DNA of 64,000 bases. Origin: Skeletonema tropicum. Taxonomy: Eukaryota; Bacillariophyta; Thalassiosirophyceae; Thalassiosirales; Thalassiosiraceae. This document shows, piece by piece, positions 1-8,578 of the stretch (within the stretch, counting starts at the first letter, position 1; each line of letters starts with the position of its first letter). Under the pieces are notes generated by a model. The model saw nothing but the letters and a program-made list of their open reading frames with translations. It was not told where the DNA came from and searched no databases. Location of the stretch: contig CM074140.1 in the NCBI GenBank assembly GCA_037178625.1, forward strand, positions 2,294,001 through 2,358,000, read 5' to 3'. Both the position numbers and the translations under genes were made by a program.

Positions 1-574
1 TTCCAACTCGTCTCATAGTCGACCAAATTGCACAAACAACACATGAATCATAAACTAGAGGAGATAATCTTTCCAATGGTAGTCTTGGTTTCATCGTAGA
101 GTTACTATTCGCTTACTCTATCTATTTCCAAAAAAGTAGCCATCTTAAGGTTTTACTTAGGCGCGCTTCTAGCGTCACCACCCATAGCAGCAACTTGAGC
201 CCACTACTCTAGTTGAAACCGGAGGAGGTGGGTATAAATATTTTGGCTAGGCTGTGATTTGGAGGGTGGGTATAAGCCGAGTAGGTAGGTGGGTATAGTA
301 ATAGTTCGCGGAGGGTCCCTGTAACACAATTCTGTTCTATTTGGTCATGGATGAATTAAGCCTATGTATGCGGTACCCGGAAATGTCATCGCTGAGCACC
401 CTCCTCATAAAATATCTGACCTGAAGACCCGTTTCGAGCTGGCAAAGTCAAGCATCCTTGTACGTGGTTTGAAAGTACGAATAACAATGTAAGTATGTAT
501 TTTACTGACGCAGGTTGCTCGACCTTACAATACGGACTGGGATGAATTGAAATTATATCTCCAATCGAAGTACC
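1..574. other. Upstream flank of pseudogene copy 1; no gene seen
   Basis: No coding signal was found in the first 330 bases. Three short repeats of a GGTGGGTATA-type motif lie at about 228-298. From about 336 the sequence is homologous to the upstream region of the other two copies of the diatom gene family (about 13490-13690 on the reverse strand and 47640-47872), including a conserved GTAAGTATG that could be a 5'UTR donor site. This part is therefore the duplicated promoter and 5'UTR of the pseudogene that follows. Confidence 0.5.
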
Positions 575-1218
575 ATGTCAAAAGTTAGAGCTACCAATGG
601 CAACGGCAATGATCTAATAGTTGGCTTCGGCCATCGCCTCCGGAGGCGAACATCAGAATCAGATACTGGTACTGGTGGTACTGGTGGTACTAGTGGTACT
701 AGTGGTGGAAAGGTGACTGCAACTGCAACTGCAACGAACACAATGGCGATGGCAATGGCAATGGAGAGGCAAGTGAGCTTCTCTGAAGACGTCATTGTAA
801 ATTGTTTTCAATACCCGTCAACAGTTGAGGTCTCAAAGCGCTGGTACTCCAAGAGAGACAAGTACTTCTTCGAACGAGAATTGGCACGCGACGTCCAAAA
901 CATTCGTGGTCTACTGAGTCTACTGTCTATCACGCCGATGGAAGATCACGAAAAGGAGGTTCTCTATGACTGTGTTGGTCTGTAACGTAAGCTCTCGTGT
1001 CAAGCAAAGTCACGAGATTCCTAAGGAAAAGAAACGGCGACACGCCCGCTCGATAGTGGGGAGATGCAGTATCGCCTGAGCACGGGAACGCCTGAGTGAA
1101 GGTGAAGAGAAGAGCAACTAGCTGCATCTGCATATGCGGCGAGTCATTCATCACAGTCAAGAGAGAGAGAGCACAGAAGCTTGCAGCTGGTTACTCGGAG
1201 ATATTGCCTTCGGCTTAG
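575..1218 (+). pseudogene. Decayed copy 1 of a diatom-expanded short protein (WYS/GLE family)
   Basis: The reading frame starts with the same MSKVRAT as the intact copies at 12859-13452 and 47873-48457 but stops after 136 codons at ...YDCVGL. The remainder of the gene, down to ...GYSEILPSA and the original stop, is still recognisable through 1218 in shifted frames. Compared with copy 3 it carries several small insertions. The glycine tract is expanded with GGT-ACT units, there is a short duplication at CTACTGAGTCTACTG (~911-926), an insertion with TAA at ~981-986, and several duplications of 6-16 bases between 1055 and 1175. Only point changes otherwise. The function of the family is unknown; it is a recognisable lineage-expanded family in diatoms, with a basic C-terminal half and a VSFSEDV..WYS core. 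Confidence 0.8.
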
Positions 1219-1509
1219 GTGAACGTTGTCGTTTCATGGGGGTTTAAGTTCTCCTTTCTCTACTGAACTAGTGTCTAGAGATAGAGAGAGTAGCTAGGGT
1301 CGGTAGTGTTGTCTCAAAACGGTTTTGACTCGACTGATCACACAGCACGCGTTCATCAAAACGCAGATACTTTTTTTGTTTACAATACCAGTGATACGTA
1401 GGTTACCGTAGCACAGAAATAACCTAAGACCCGTTCCGAGGTCTTAACCTGTCTTAACCCATCCCTGCCGCGTACCCCCTTTGTACCCCCTTTTGACTTC
1501 CTACCATAA
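1219..1509. other. 3' flank of pseudogene copy 1; no gene
   Basis: The first ~90 bases are homologous to the 3' flank of the other gene copies, with a conserved TAGGTGAACGTTGTCG after the stop and a CTCTCTACTGA..CTAGTGTCTAGAGA stretch. After about 1300 nothing recognisable is seen. Confidence 0.4.
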
Positions 1510-2653
1510 CTTCGTCAATAATAGGCCGATTCTTATGGTTCAAAGACCAACAACTTTCCATTCAGTGAGTTTAGAACGCCTCTGCAACGTTTCATGGTGG
1601 TATTCCGACCATTTCCTGAGATATTGGGGGTCCTAATTCAGTATCACTGACATCGGCCGGCGGCGGCGCTCGGCCATCACGCATCACACACTAACAAAAA
1701 AACATCTCCACCATGACGAATCCGTCGGCAAACCATGGTACTATCGGGCCGACATACCCAAAATCAAAACAAACAACACATTGTTTAACCCAATTTTTTA
1801 TGCTGGTTCCGATTCTGTAAGCGGCGGCAGGCCGAATCGAAGTCGTTGTGATGGTATACGGCTCTAACCTACGCAGACATGAAATCCGCACATGCCGGGC
1901 AACTTCATAATATACTCATATTTAATAGAATTCGGTAATTTAATAGCCATGGTACATTACACACTCCTTCTATATATAATGTTAATGGATATTTATTATC
2001 AGTTTTATTGATTACATGCCAAATTCATGTAATAATGGAGTAGTAGGCTGAATCATCCGCTGTTGTTTTGATGCCATCCGGTAGGAATGGTGTTGTCAGC
2101 AGTCATATAATGACCTGAATCCACTCTATAACGCTCAAAACAGATAGCTATTGGTGTTGTGTGGTGAAAGGGTCCCCAACTTGCAGGGTAAATACGCTGA
2201 ATATGACTTCAAATACTCGTGTATGTGATGGCATTGGGCTCCTCATTTCCCCCAAAAAAATGCTATACCACCACTAGTCTAATATTGTTGTAGCCGCAAT
2301 GAAATGGAGATATCTAGACCAAGATCGTTGATTGTTATATTATAGTCATCACCTCACTGACTTTTGGCACCATTTCATTTCATTTTCTGTCAGATATATG
2401 CATTCTCCTTTTTGATGTATTTTGTGGAAAATATCCATTTTCACCACCGTTATTCACCATGCCACTGCATGCTTCAGAGAACGCCTTCACATGTTATCAA
2501 AGGGATAGATCGCCGCCTAATAGTATGATGTTGGCGTCTGCAAACCAGTTCGGTGGCGGAGCAACTCCTACTATTCACATGAAGACCATGACGGAAGTGC
2601 ATCATCACACCGATGTCAACATGCCAGTTTTCCGGCACCTCTAAATTGGTGCT
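1510..2653. mobile_element. Old piggyBac-like element relic, left portion (split by the Copia insertion)
   Basis: This stretch is the reverse complement, at moderate identity, of 29400-30560, the non-coding 3' side of the intact piggyBac-like element. Shared landmarks include GTCAATAATAGGCCGATTC (compare 30490-30525), the block at 1690-1890 (compare 30150-30345), and GCAAACCAGTTCGGTGG near 2540 (compare 29470-29500). The homology is interrupted exactly at the Copia target site and resumes after it at 7381. No transposase coding sequence remains. A small open frame at 1691-1891 (minus) is shared in altered form with the two other relatives at 12138-12359 and 30152-30346. Confidence 0.75.
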
Positions 2654-2971
2654 TGTTGGAACTGTAAATCGGGGTTCTCTAGACAACACAAAACGTGAGA
2701 AACCCAACAAGAAACTATCTTACTGTGACGTAGTAAAAGGCTCATCTTGAAGAACCAAGATATGGAGGAAGACCTCAAGATACGGAGGATGATCACCATG
2801 AGCCTCAACAGCCAAGGATGCTCTTACTTTATCAACTATGTTAGTGCTTCGTGAATAACATAGTAATAACATAGTAATACGTTTGTTTACTGGATAGAGC
2901 ATCTTGTCGGTGGTAATAGGCTGGAGCGGTAGTCTTCGTCGTTGGGCCCTGACCGGATTTTATCTTCAACA
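2654..2971 (+). repeat. Copia 5' LTR
   Basis: A 318-bp LTR starting TGTTGGAACTG and ending TCTTCAACA, identical by eye to 7058-7375. A segment inside it (2826-2841) is perfectly complementary to the 16 bases 2971-2986 at and just after the LTR end. If transcription begins near 2826, U3 would be about 172 bp and R-U5 about 146 bp. No clear TATA box lies 25-35 bases upstream of 2826. Confidence 0.95.
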
Positions 2972-2986
2972 CATAGTTGATAAAGT
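2972..2986 (+). other. Putative primer binding site, self-complementary to the LTR
   Basis: The bases directly after the 5' LTR read CATAGTTGATAAAGT. They do not begin with TGG as a site for a tRNA 3' end would. With the last LTR base they form ACATAGTTGATAAAGT, the exact reverse complement of 2826-2841 in the same LTR (16 of 16). This layout matches the self-priming arrangement known for the Tf1/sushi group of Gypsy elements, where the mRNA 5' end folds back on the PBS. Self-priming is an inference here. Confidence 0.6.
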
Positions 2987-3000
2987 CACAGGTTGTCAGA

Positions 3001-4110
3001 ATGGGAACCGAATCTCCCACCGAGGGTGGGGATGTTAAGCCCGACACCAGCAGTAACAACAACAACAACAACAACAACAACAGGCAAGGTGGCAGGAATA
3101 GAAAGAAAAAGGGTAATAAACACCACCAGACCAGCTATGGCAAAAGCAACTTCACCGGCCACAACAAATCGCTCGGAACCATCACCAGTGGCGGACCGCC
3201 CTCCGATACGGTCACACAGTTCACCGACTTCCGTCAAAGTCTCAGCACGCATGCCGCGGAAAATCTCGGCAGTCTGGTTGCGCAGTCAATAGAAAACTTG
3301 AAGAAAGTGGAGGTGGAGGAGCCTGTCGAGGCGGACTACGTCAAGAAGGACGAAAAGGGTAATGAGCTACCCATGAAAAAAATCGATGAGCTGAAGTTTA
3401 CCAAGGACTACGACATCTACACAAAGGAGAAGAAAACCTTGGACGAACACCTCAGGAGAATGTACCACATCGCCCTCGGCCAGATAGACGAAGCGTCAAA
3501 GGCAACGTTGGAGGAAAATTCCGGTTTTGCAGATGTGAAGGCCAGCATGGACGTCATCAAACTCCTTAAGATGCTTGAAAGCATGTGCTTCAACAGTGAT
3601 TCCACCACCGAGCCCTTCTTTGCACTAATACAGGCTCTCCTTAGCCTACTCACCTTTAAGCAGGGTGACCGTCACCTGGATACCTACTACAAGAAGTTCT
3701 CCGAGACTCTCCAGGCCTGCAACGAAGCGTTTGGTGGCAAGAACAAATTATTGGATGCTTTGTCGGGCCGATATGTTACACTTATCTGCACGGAGAAGGG
3801 TACTGAGGAGGCCTCACTCAGCCCTGACACCAAGAAGGATTACGAGAAACAAGGACGCGAGCGGATGGAAGCCATGCTATTCCTTGTCAATGCTGACCGC
3901 TCACGGTATGGTACCACTGTCGATGCCCTGCGCCAAGATTACATCAAGGGAACGTCATCGTACCCCAAGAATCTCAACACTGCATACGCCCTACTCAGAT
4001 CAGTGAAGGTCACGAAAAAGGCGCCTTATGTCCCTAGCGATACTGGGCACACTTTTAACCAGAATGGAGAGTCCCTAGTGAACGATGGAGACGATGACGA
4101 TAAAAACAAA
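3001..4110 (+). CDS. Copia gag-like capsid region
   Basis: The frame opens at ATG 3001 (an earlier non-ATG start at 2977 lies in the primer region). The product starts with an Asn-rich tract encoded by an AAC microsatellite at 3056-3082. Next come a Lys/Arg-rich basic stretch and a largely helical gag-like body that ends in an acidic run (GDDDDKNK). Such gag proteins package the element RNA. No CCHC zinc knuckle is seen, and the frame runs past 4110 only as an out-of-frame shadow of the next ORF, to a stop at 4374. The normal continuation (zinc knuckle, protease, integrase) is absent, consistent with an internal deletion ending near 4110. Confidence 0.75.
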
Positions 4111-4112
4111 GT

Positions 4113-7100
4113 ATGGCCGCCGTGCCCCCCACTCAGAGTCCTGCTGAGATTGTTCTCAATCGTAAGCTTGACCACAACAAACACTGCGGGGTTGAACTCT
4201 TCGAGTATGCTCAGACCCACGAAGAGCATGACAACTCCATGTCCCCTCGCACTATTGGTGCTATTGCCACCCGCCCTACTGGGGACGGTTCGTACAACTT
4301 CATCAGCCTATCTACGGGACGCGTCATCAACAGACGCAGCTTCACCCGCCTCCCTTTACCTGAGGATGCCATAACAAGGGTCCACCATCTGGCACGCCGT
4401 GCCAAGGCAGCACGGAATCTTACCTTTACTAACCGTGATAATATTGATCTCGATACCCTATACGCCGACTTAGACCGTGATGAGGACGATCTTCCGCTTG
4501 ATGAGGCGGAGACCGCAGGAGTGGATGATGATAATGATGATAATGATGAAAGTGATGAGGATTATAATGATGAAAGTGATGAGGATTATGACCCTGCCGA
4601 AGACGACGACGCAGATTCCGATGATGATGATGACGACTATGGCAACGAGGCAGATGAAAATGAAAACGATGAAATAAACCACACAACAAATGCAGGAGTG
4701 AATAATGCGCCAGATGTCGAAACAGCAGGAGTGGACGATGAGGAAACAACAGGAGTGGACGACGACGAGCCAGGAGAAATAAACGATGACGAAACAGCAG
4801 GAGTGTACAAAGAAGTAAATGATGATGAAACAACAGGAGTGGATAATGATGAAGCAACAGGAATGGCAGACGAAACAATTACGGAAGATGTCAACCAGGA
4901 AGAAGGTGAAACCACAGGAGTGCGAAGAAGCACACGTGCAAGAAAGCCCAACTCCCTCTACTCAACATCTGAATACGTCAACGTCACAAGTGGAAGGGTT
5001 CACGTGATGAATCCGAGAATGTTCAGCAACGCAGCGGTAAGAAAGGCAACGCAATCACCCCTCAACGATCAGTTCAGCTCAGAATACAACATGTTTGCCA
5101 CATTCGGTGAGATCCCACGAGACATTGATCAATTCCTACTACTCAACATGGATGGAGAGGAGGACAATGGATACAGCGAAATACTCATTGCTCAGAGTGA
5201 AGCGGAATGGATGTTTTTAACTGATCACCTCGGATGGAAGCAAGGACTACAAGGGGATGAATGTGAAATCGATCAGGAGCCAGAGTACCTCTTCACCACG
5301 GAGCAGATGAACTGGAAGAAAGGACTAAAAGTTTTCGGAGAAAAAGGAGAGGAAGCCATTCAAAAGGAACTGCAGCAGATTCACGATATGGAGGGTTTTC
5401 AACCCAAGCACTGGTATGAACTCACCAAAGAGGAGAGGGCAGAGGCTCTCAAGTACCTCATGTATCTGAAGGAGAAGCGAGACGGCAGAATCAAAGGCAG
5501 AGGATGCGCAGACGGTAGAAAACAACGAGCATATATACCCAAGGCGGAGGCATCATCACCCACTGCAACGCTTGCTGGTATTATGCTTACATGTATGGTA
5601 GACGCCTACGAAAAAAGAGACGTAGCCACGGCGGACATTCCAGGGGCATTCATTCAAACGAAGATGCCCAAGGAAGACAGGGACGTACACGTCGTTCTAG
5701 ATGGTCGAATGGCGGAACTCCTAGCCAAAATATCTCCGGATGATTATCAAAAATACGTCCACAATCACCGAGGACAATCGCACATATACTGCAAACTGAA
5801 TGTTGCACTATACGGAACCCTGAAGGGGGCCGTCCTCTTCTGGAAAAAGCTTTCATCATACCTGAAGGACCAAGGTTTCGTCGTCAATCCATACGACTGG
5901 TGCGTAGCCAACAAGGAGATAAATGAGAAACAATGTACCATCGTGTGGCATGTGGATGATCTGAAGATATCACACGTCGATTCAAAGGTTGTAGATGAAG
6001 TGCTGTCATCCCTGAAAGAGGAATTCGGGAAAGTTGGAGAGCTAACTGTCAAAAGGGGAAAGGTGCACGATTATCTGGGCATGACGCTCGACTTTTCGGA
6101 CGAGAACAGCGTGATGGTGAATATGGAAAAATACCTCAACGAAGTATTGGAGGACCTTCCTGAAGACATGGATGGTACGGCAGCGACTCCTGCGGCAAGT
6201 CATTTATTCAAAACACGGGACGATGCACCGAAGCTTGATGAAGAAAGAGCTGCATTGTTCCACCGCGTTACAGCCCAATTACTATTCGCATCACAACGCG
6301 CAAGACCTGACCTCCGGACCGCTGTATCATTCCTGACCAAGCGTGTACAGGAACCAGATGAAGATGACTATAAGAAGCTCGCACGCGTCATCAAGTACGT
6401 CAGAAGAACTAAATTCCTGCGCCTGAAGATTGAGGCGAATAGACTTGATCAGAATCATTGGTTTATCGACGGAGCTTTCGCGGTACATGATGATATGAAA
6501 AGCCACACTGGTGCATACATGACGTTCGGAAAGGGAATGGTGAATGGCATGTCCAGCGCACAAAAGATCAACACTACAAGCTCAACTGAGGCGGAGGTAG
6601 TCGCAGTGCATGACAATATGCCTGGGATCCTGTGGACCAGGTACTTCATGGAAGCACAAGGATATCCCATGAAACCGTCAGTCGTACACCAAGATAACCA
6701 AAGCGCCATGCTCCTTGAGACCAATGGAAAGGGATCGAGCGGAAAGCGCACTAGACACATGAACATTAGATACTTCTTCGTGGCAGACGTACAGGAGAGA
6801 AGACAAATCACTATGGAGTATTGTCCCACAGACGAGATGATCGGTGATTTCTTTACCAAGCCCTTAGGAGGATCCAAATTCAGACGGTTCAGGAACATCA
6901 TCATGAACATTGAACACGATGAACATGGCCCTGTGGACGTGGACGAACTAATGGGCATCCATCATGAGAAATTACAGAGAAGATTTGAGAGAGAGAATGG
7001 GAATGAGTCCACGAACGTTCCACAATCACCACAACAGTTCGTGAACTCACAGGAGTGTGTTGGAACTGTAAATCGGGGTTCTCTAGACAACACAAAACGT

Positions 7101-7154
7101 GAGAAACCCAACAAGAAACTATCTTACTGTGACGTAGTAAAAGGCTCATCTTGA
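4113..7154 (+). CDS. Copia pol remnant: integrase tail, reverse transcriptase, RNase H
   Basis: This is 1013 residues from ATG 4113, in the -1 frame relative to gag. The first ~90 residues resemble the region after the Copia integrase core (HCGVELFEYAQTHEE...NSMSPRTIGAI). A long acidic linker with repeated ETAGV/ETTGVD units (about residues 130-270) follows, then the RVT_2 reverse transcriptase with WHVDDLKIS as the catalytic YxDD-type motif (about residue 612). The C-terminal RNase H shows FIDGAFAVHDD, SSTEAEVVAVHD and HQDNQSAM, ending with the HMNIRYFFVAD region. Protease and the integrase catalytic domain are missing. The frame runs ~97 bases into the 3' LTR. Confidence 0.93.
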   Translation: MAAVPPTQSPAEIVLNRKLDHNKHCGVELFEYAQTHEEHDNSMSPRTIGAIATRPTGDGSYNFISLSTGRVINRRSFTRLPLPEDAITRVHHLARRAKAARNLTFTNRDNIDLDTLYADLDRDEDDLPLDEAETAGVDDDNDDNDESDEDYNDESDEDYDPAEDDDADSDDDDDDYGNEADENENDEINHTTNAGVNNAPDVETAGVDDEETTGVDDDEPGEINDDETAGVYKEVNDDETTGVDNDEATGMADETITEDVNQEEGETTGVRRSTRARKPNSLYSTSEYVNVTSGRVHVMNPRMFSNAAVRKATQSPLNDQFSSEYNMFATFGEIPRDIDQFLLLNMDGEEDNGYSEILIAQSEAEWMFLTDHLGWKQGLQGDECEIDQEPEYLFTTEQMNWKKGLKVFGEKGEEAIQKELQQIHDMEGFQPKHWYELTKEERAEALKYLMYLKEKRDGRIKGRGCADGRKQRAYIPKAEASSPTATLAGIMLTCMVDAYEKRDVATADIPGAFIQTKMPKEDRDVHVVLDGRMAELLAKISPDDYQKYVHNHRGQSHIYCKLNVALYGTLKGAVLFWKKLSSYLKDQGFVVNPYDWCVANKEINEKQCTIVWHVDDLKISHVDSKVVDEVLSSLKEEFGKVGELTVKRGKVHDYLGMTLDFSDENSVMVNMEKYLNEVLEDLPEDMDGTAATPAASHLFKTRDDAPKLDEERAALFHRVTAQLLFASQRARPDLRTAVSFLTKRVQEPDEDDYKKLARVIKYVRRTKFLRLKIEANRLDQNHWFIDGAFAVHDDMKSHTGAYMTFGKGMVNGMSSAQKINTTSSTEAEVVAVHDNMPGILWTRYFMEAQGYPMKPSVVHQDNQSAMLLETNGKGSSGKRTRHMNIRYFFVADVQERRQITMEYCPTDEMIGDFFTKPLGGSKFRRFRNIIMNIEHDEHGPVDVDELMGIHHEKLQRRFERENGNESTNVPQSPQQFVNSQECVGTVNRGSLDNTKREKPNKKLSYCDVVKGSS

Positions 7155-7375
7155 AGAACCAAGATATGGAGGAAGACCTCAAGATACGGAGGATGATCAC
7201 CATGAGCCTCAACAGCCAAGGATGCTCTTACTTTATCAACTATGTTAGTGCTTCGTGAATAACATAGTAATAACATAGTAATACGTTTGTTTACTGGATA
7301 GAGCATCTTGTCGGTGGTAATAGGCTGGAGCGGTAGTCTTCGTCGTTGGGCCCTGACCGGATTTTATCTTCAACA
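7058..7375 (+). repeat. Copia 3' LTR
   Basis: A 318-bp copy of the 5' LTR with no visible difference. The upstream purine stretch (ACAGGAG) is only a weak polypurine-tract candidate. The 5-bp direct repeat GTGCT follows at 7376-7380. Confidence 0.95.
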
Positions 7376-7380
7376 GTGCT

Positions 7381-7560
7381 ATGATATGTAGCGATGGCGT
7401 CGGCCGAAAAAGAATCAAGGGCACCACTTCATAGAAATGCTATTGGAGAGTGAGTTGCTGCAGCGGGACCGTCTAAATTTATGTTTACGTAGTGTATTAT
7501 GGTGTCGGCATGTACTGGGTGGAGGTGCACCATGGTGATGGAGGAAAAAAAAAGAGGCGC
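7381..7560. mobile_element. Old piggyBac-like relic, right portion
   Basis: Homology to the intact element (reverse complement of about 29220-29370) resumes here after the Copia insertion. Shared landmarks are GTAGCGATGGCGT, CACCACTTCATAGAAA.GCTATTGGAGAG and GGTGCACCATGGTGATGG. The terminal ~80 bases, including the inverted terminal repeat, cannot be recognised and seem lost or diverged. Confidence 0.7.
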
Positions 7561-7600
7561 GCGCGCGGCAGGGATGTGTAAAACGCCAAATCATCGCCAA

Positions 7601-7690
7601 TTACAGCGACCAAAAAAATTTTACAGCGACCAAATAGGCCACCGATCTGCCCCCTATTTGGTCGCTGTAAAATTTTTTTGGTCGGTGTAA
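7601..7690. repeat. Near-perfect long hairpin
   Basis: Two perfect 30-bp inverted arms (7609-7638 and 7653-7682, core ACAGCGACCAAATAGG) enclose a 14-base loop. They extend outward with one mismatch to about 7601-7690. A diverged tail (GGTCGGTGTAAAAATTGATTT and TTTACACTGATTTTTACAC) continues to about 7785. It is most likely the remains of a small foldback element; no coding capacity. Confidence 0.85.
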
Positions 7691-8113
7691 AAATTGATTT
7701 GACGGGGCTGGAACCGCGTTTTTGCCCGCCCCCCTGCAAATAGGGTGGCGCCAAAACATCATTTTACACTGATTTTTACACTTTTTCCTCGTCCCTGCGG
7801 AAAAACGCCTAGCGCCTCGAATGTGTGTACGCACTGGCTATGTGAGAGAGAAGAGAAGATCACGAGACAAACAAACATGTAGAGTAGAGTAGGTACTTAT
7901 GGGACTCAGTCAATTTGCACACAAATTGGCAGTTGTCCTATTACTACTTACACTACGAGTCTAGTTAGATAAAACTAAGACTCCCTGAAAGTGTCTACTG
8001 ATGTTTGTCAACAGACACTCCCTAGGGAGGGTAGGGTGGGAAAAAACAAATGTTGCCGTTGTCGATTGCGTTGATTTTATTAGCAAAGCACAATGGCATC
8101 ATCGAAGAGCTCA
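7691..8113. other. No gene recognised
   Basis: Unique sequence between the hairpin and the next TIR element. No open frame with recognisable content. Confidence 0.4.
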
Positions 8114-8578
8114 GGCCGATCCTTACGGTCAACGAGAACGAGAACGCAGAGCGCTCTGCGTTCTCGTTTTGTAAAAAAAGTGGCCTTACGGAGCACGAGA
8201 ACGCGCACGAAGTGTGTTTTTTGCTTCCAGCTGGAACTTGCTCCACGTTTTGCTTTGAAATAGAACGAGGAGCAAATTCCTCCACGTTCTGAAACGCAGA
8301 GCAAATGTGCGCACCCTCTGTGATTTGCCCCCGAAAAACAAATTCGGACAATTCCTACGTACATATGCTCTCACTAAAAAATAATAACCATAATTAACCC
8401 ATTAGTTCGCGCACTATGCGCTCTGTTTCTCGTACTTCCCGCTCAAATTGCTCTGCGTTGGCCAACGTGGAGCGAACCTCGTGCGCGTTCAACCGTAAGG
8501 CCTGTTTTTTTGGACCGGAACGAGAACGCAGACGAGCGCGCTCTCCGTTCTCGTCCTCGTTCACCGTAAGGATCGGCC
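8114..8578. mobile_element. 465-bp TIR element (non-autonomous, MITE-like)
   Basis: Terminal inverted repeats start GGCCGATCCTTACGGT and continue imperfectly through AACGAGAACGAGAACGCAGAG. The element is flanked by the 3-bp direct repeat TCA (8111-8113 and 8579-8581). A second inverted pair, GGCCTTACGG / CCGTAAGGCC (about 8182 and 8497), lies nested inside. There is no transposase. A 3-bp duplication would fit a PIF/Harbinger-type parent, but the superfamily is not established. Confidence 0.8.

Larger units (their letters stand above)
2649..7380 (+). mobile_element. Ty1/Copia LTR retrotransposon, internally deleted
   Basis: The element consists of two 318-bp LTRs (2654-2971 and 7058-7375) that look identical base for base, bounded by TG..CA and by the 5-bp target duplication GTGCT (2649-2653 and 7376-7380). 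It is therefore young. It is inserted in an older piggyBac-like relic. Gag and a reverse transcriptase/RNase H polyprotein are present, but the protease and the catalytic part of integrase between them are missing. It is probably non-autonomous. The Copia assignment rests on the reverse transcriptase plus C-terminal RNase H, the gag-first order and the acidic region between the integrase tail and RT. Confidence 0.95.

Noticed and set aside
2704..2902. 60-codon ORFs inside both Copia LTRs (minus strand)
   Set aside because: Duplicated by the LTRs; no coding signature.
4429..4951. Antisense ORFs (up to 149 codons, His/Leu-rich or Ser/Val-rich) opposite the Copia pol
   Set aside because: Shadows of the acidic GAT/GAC-repeat linker in pol.
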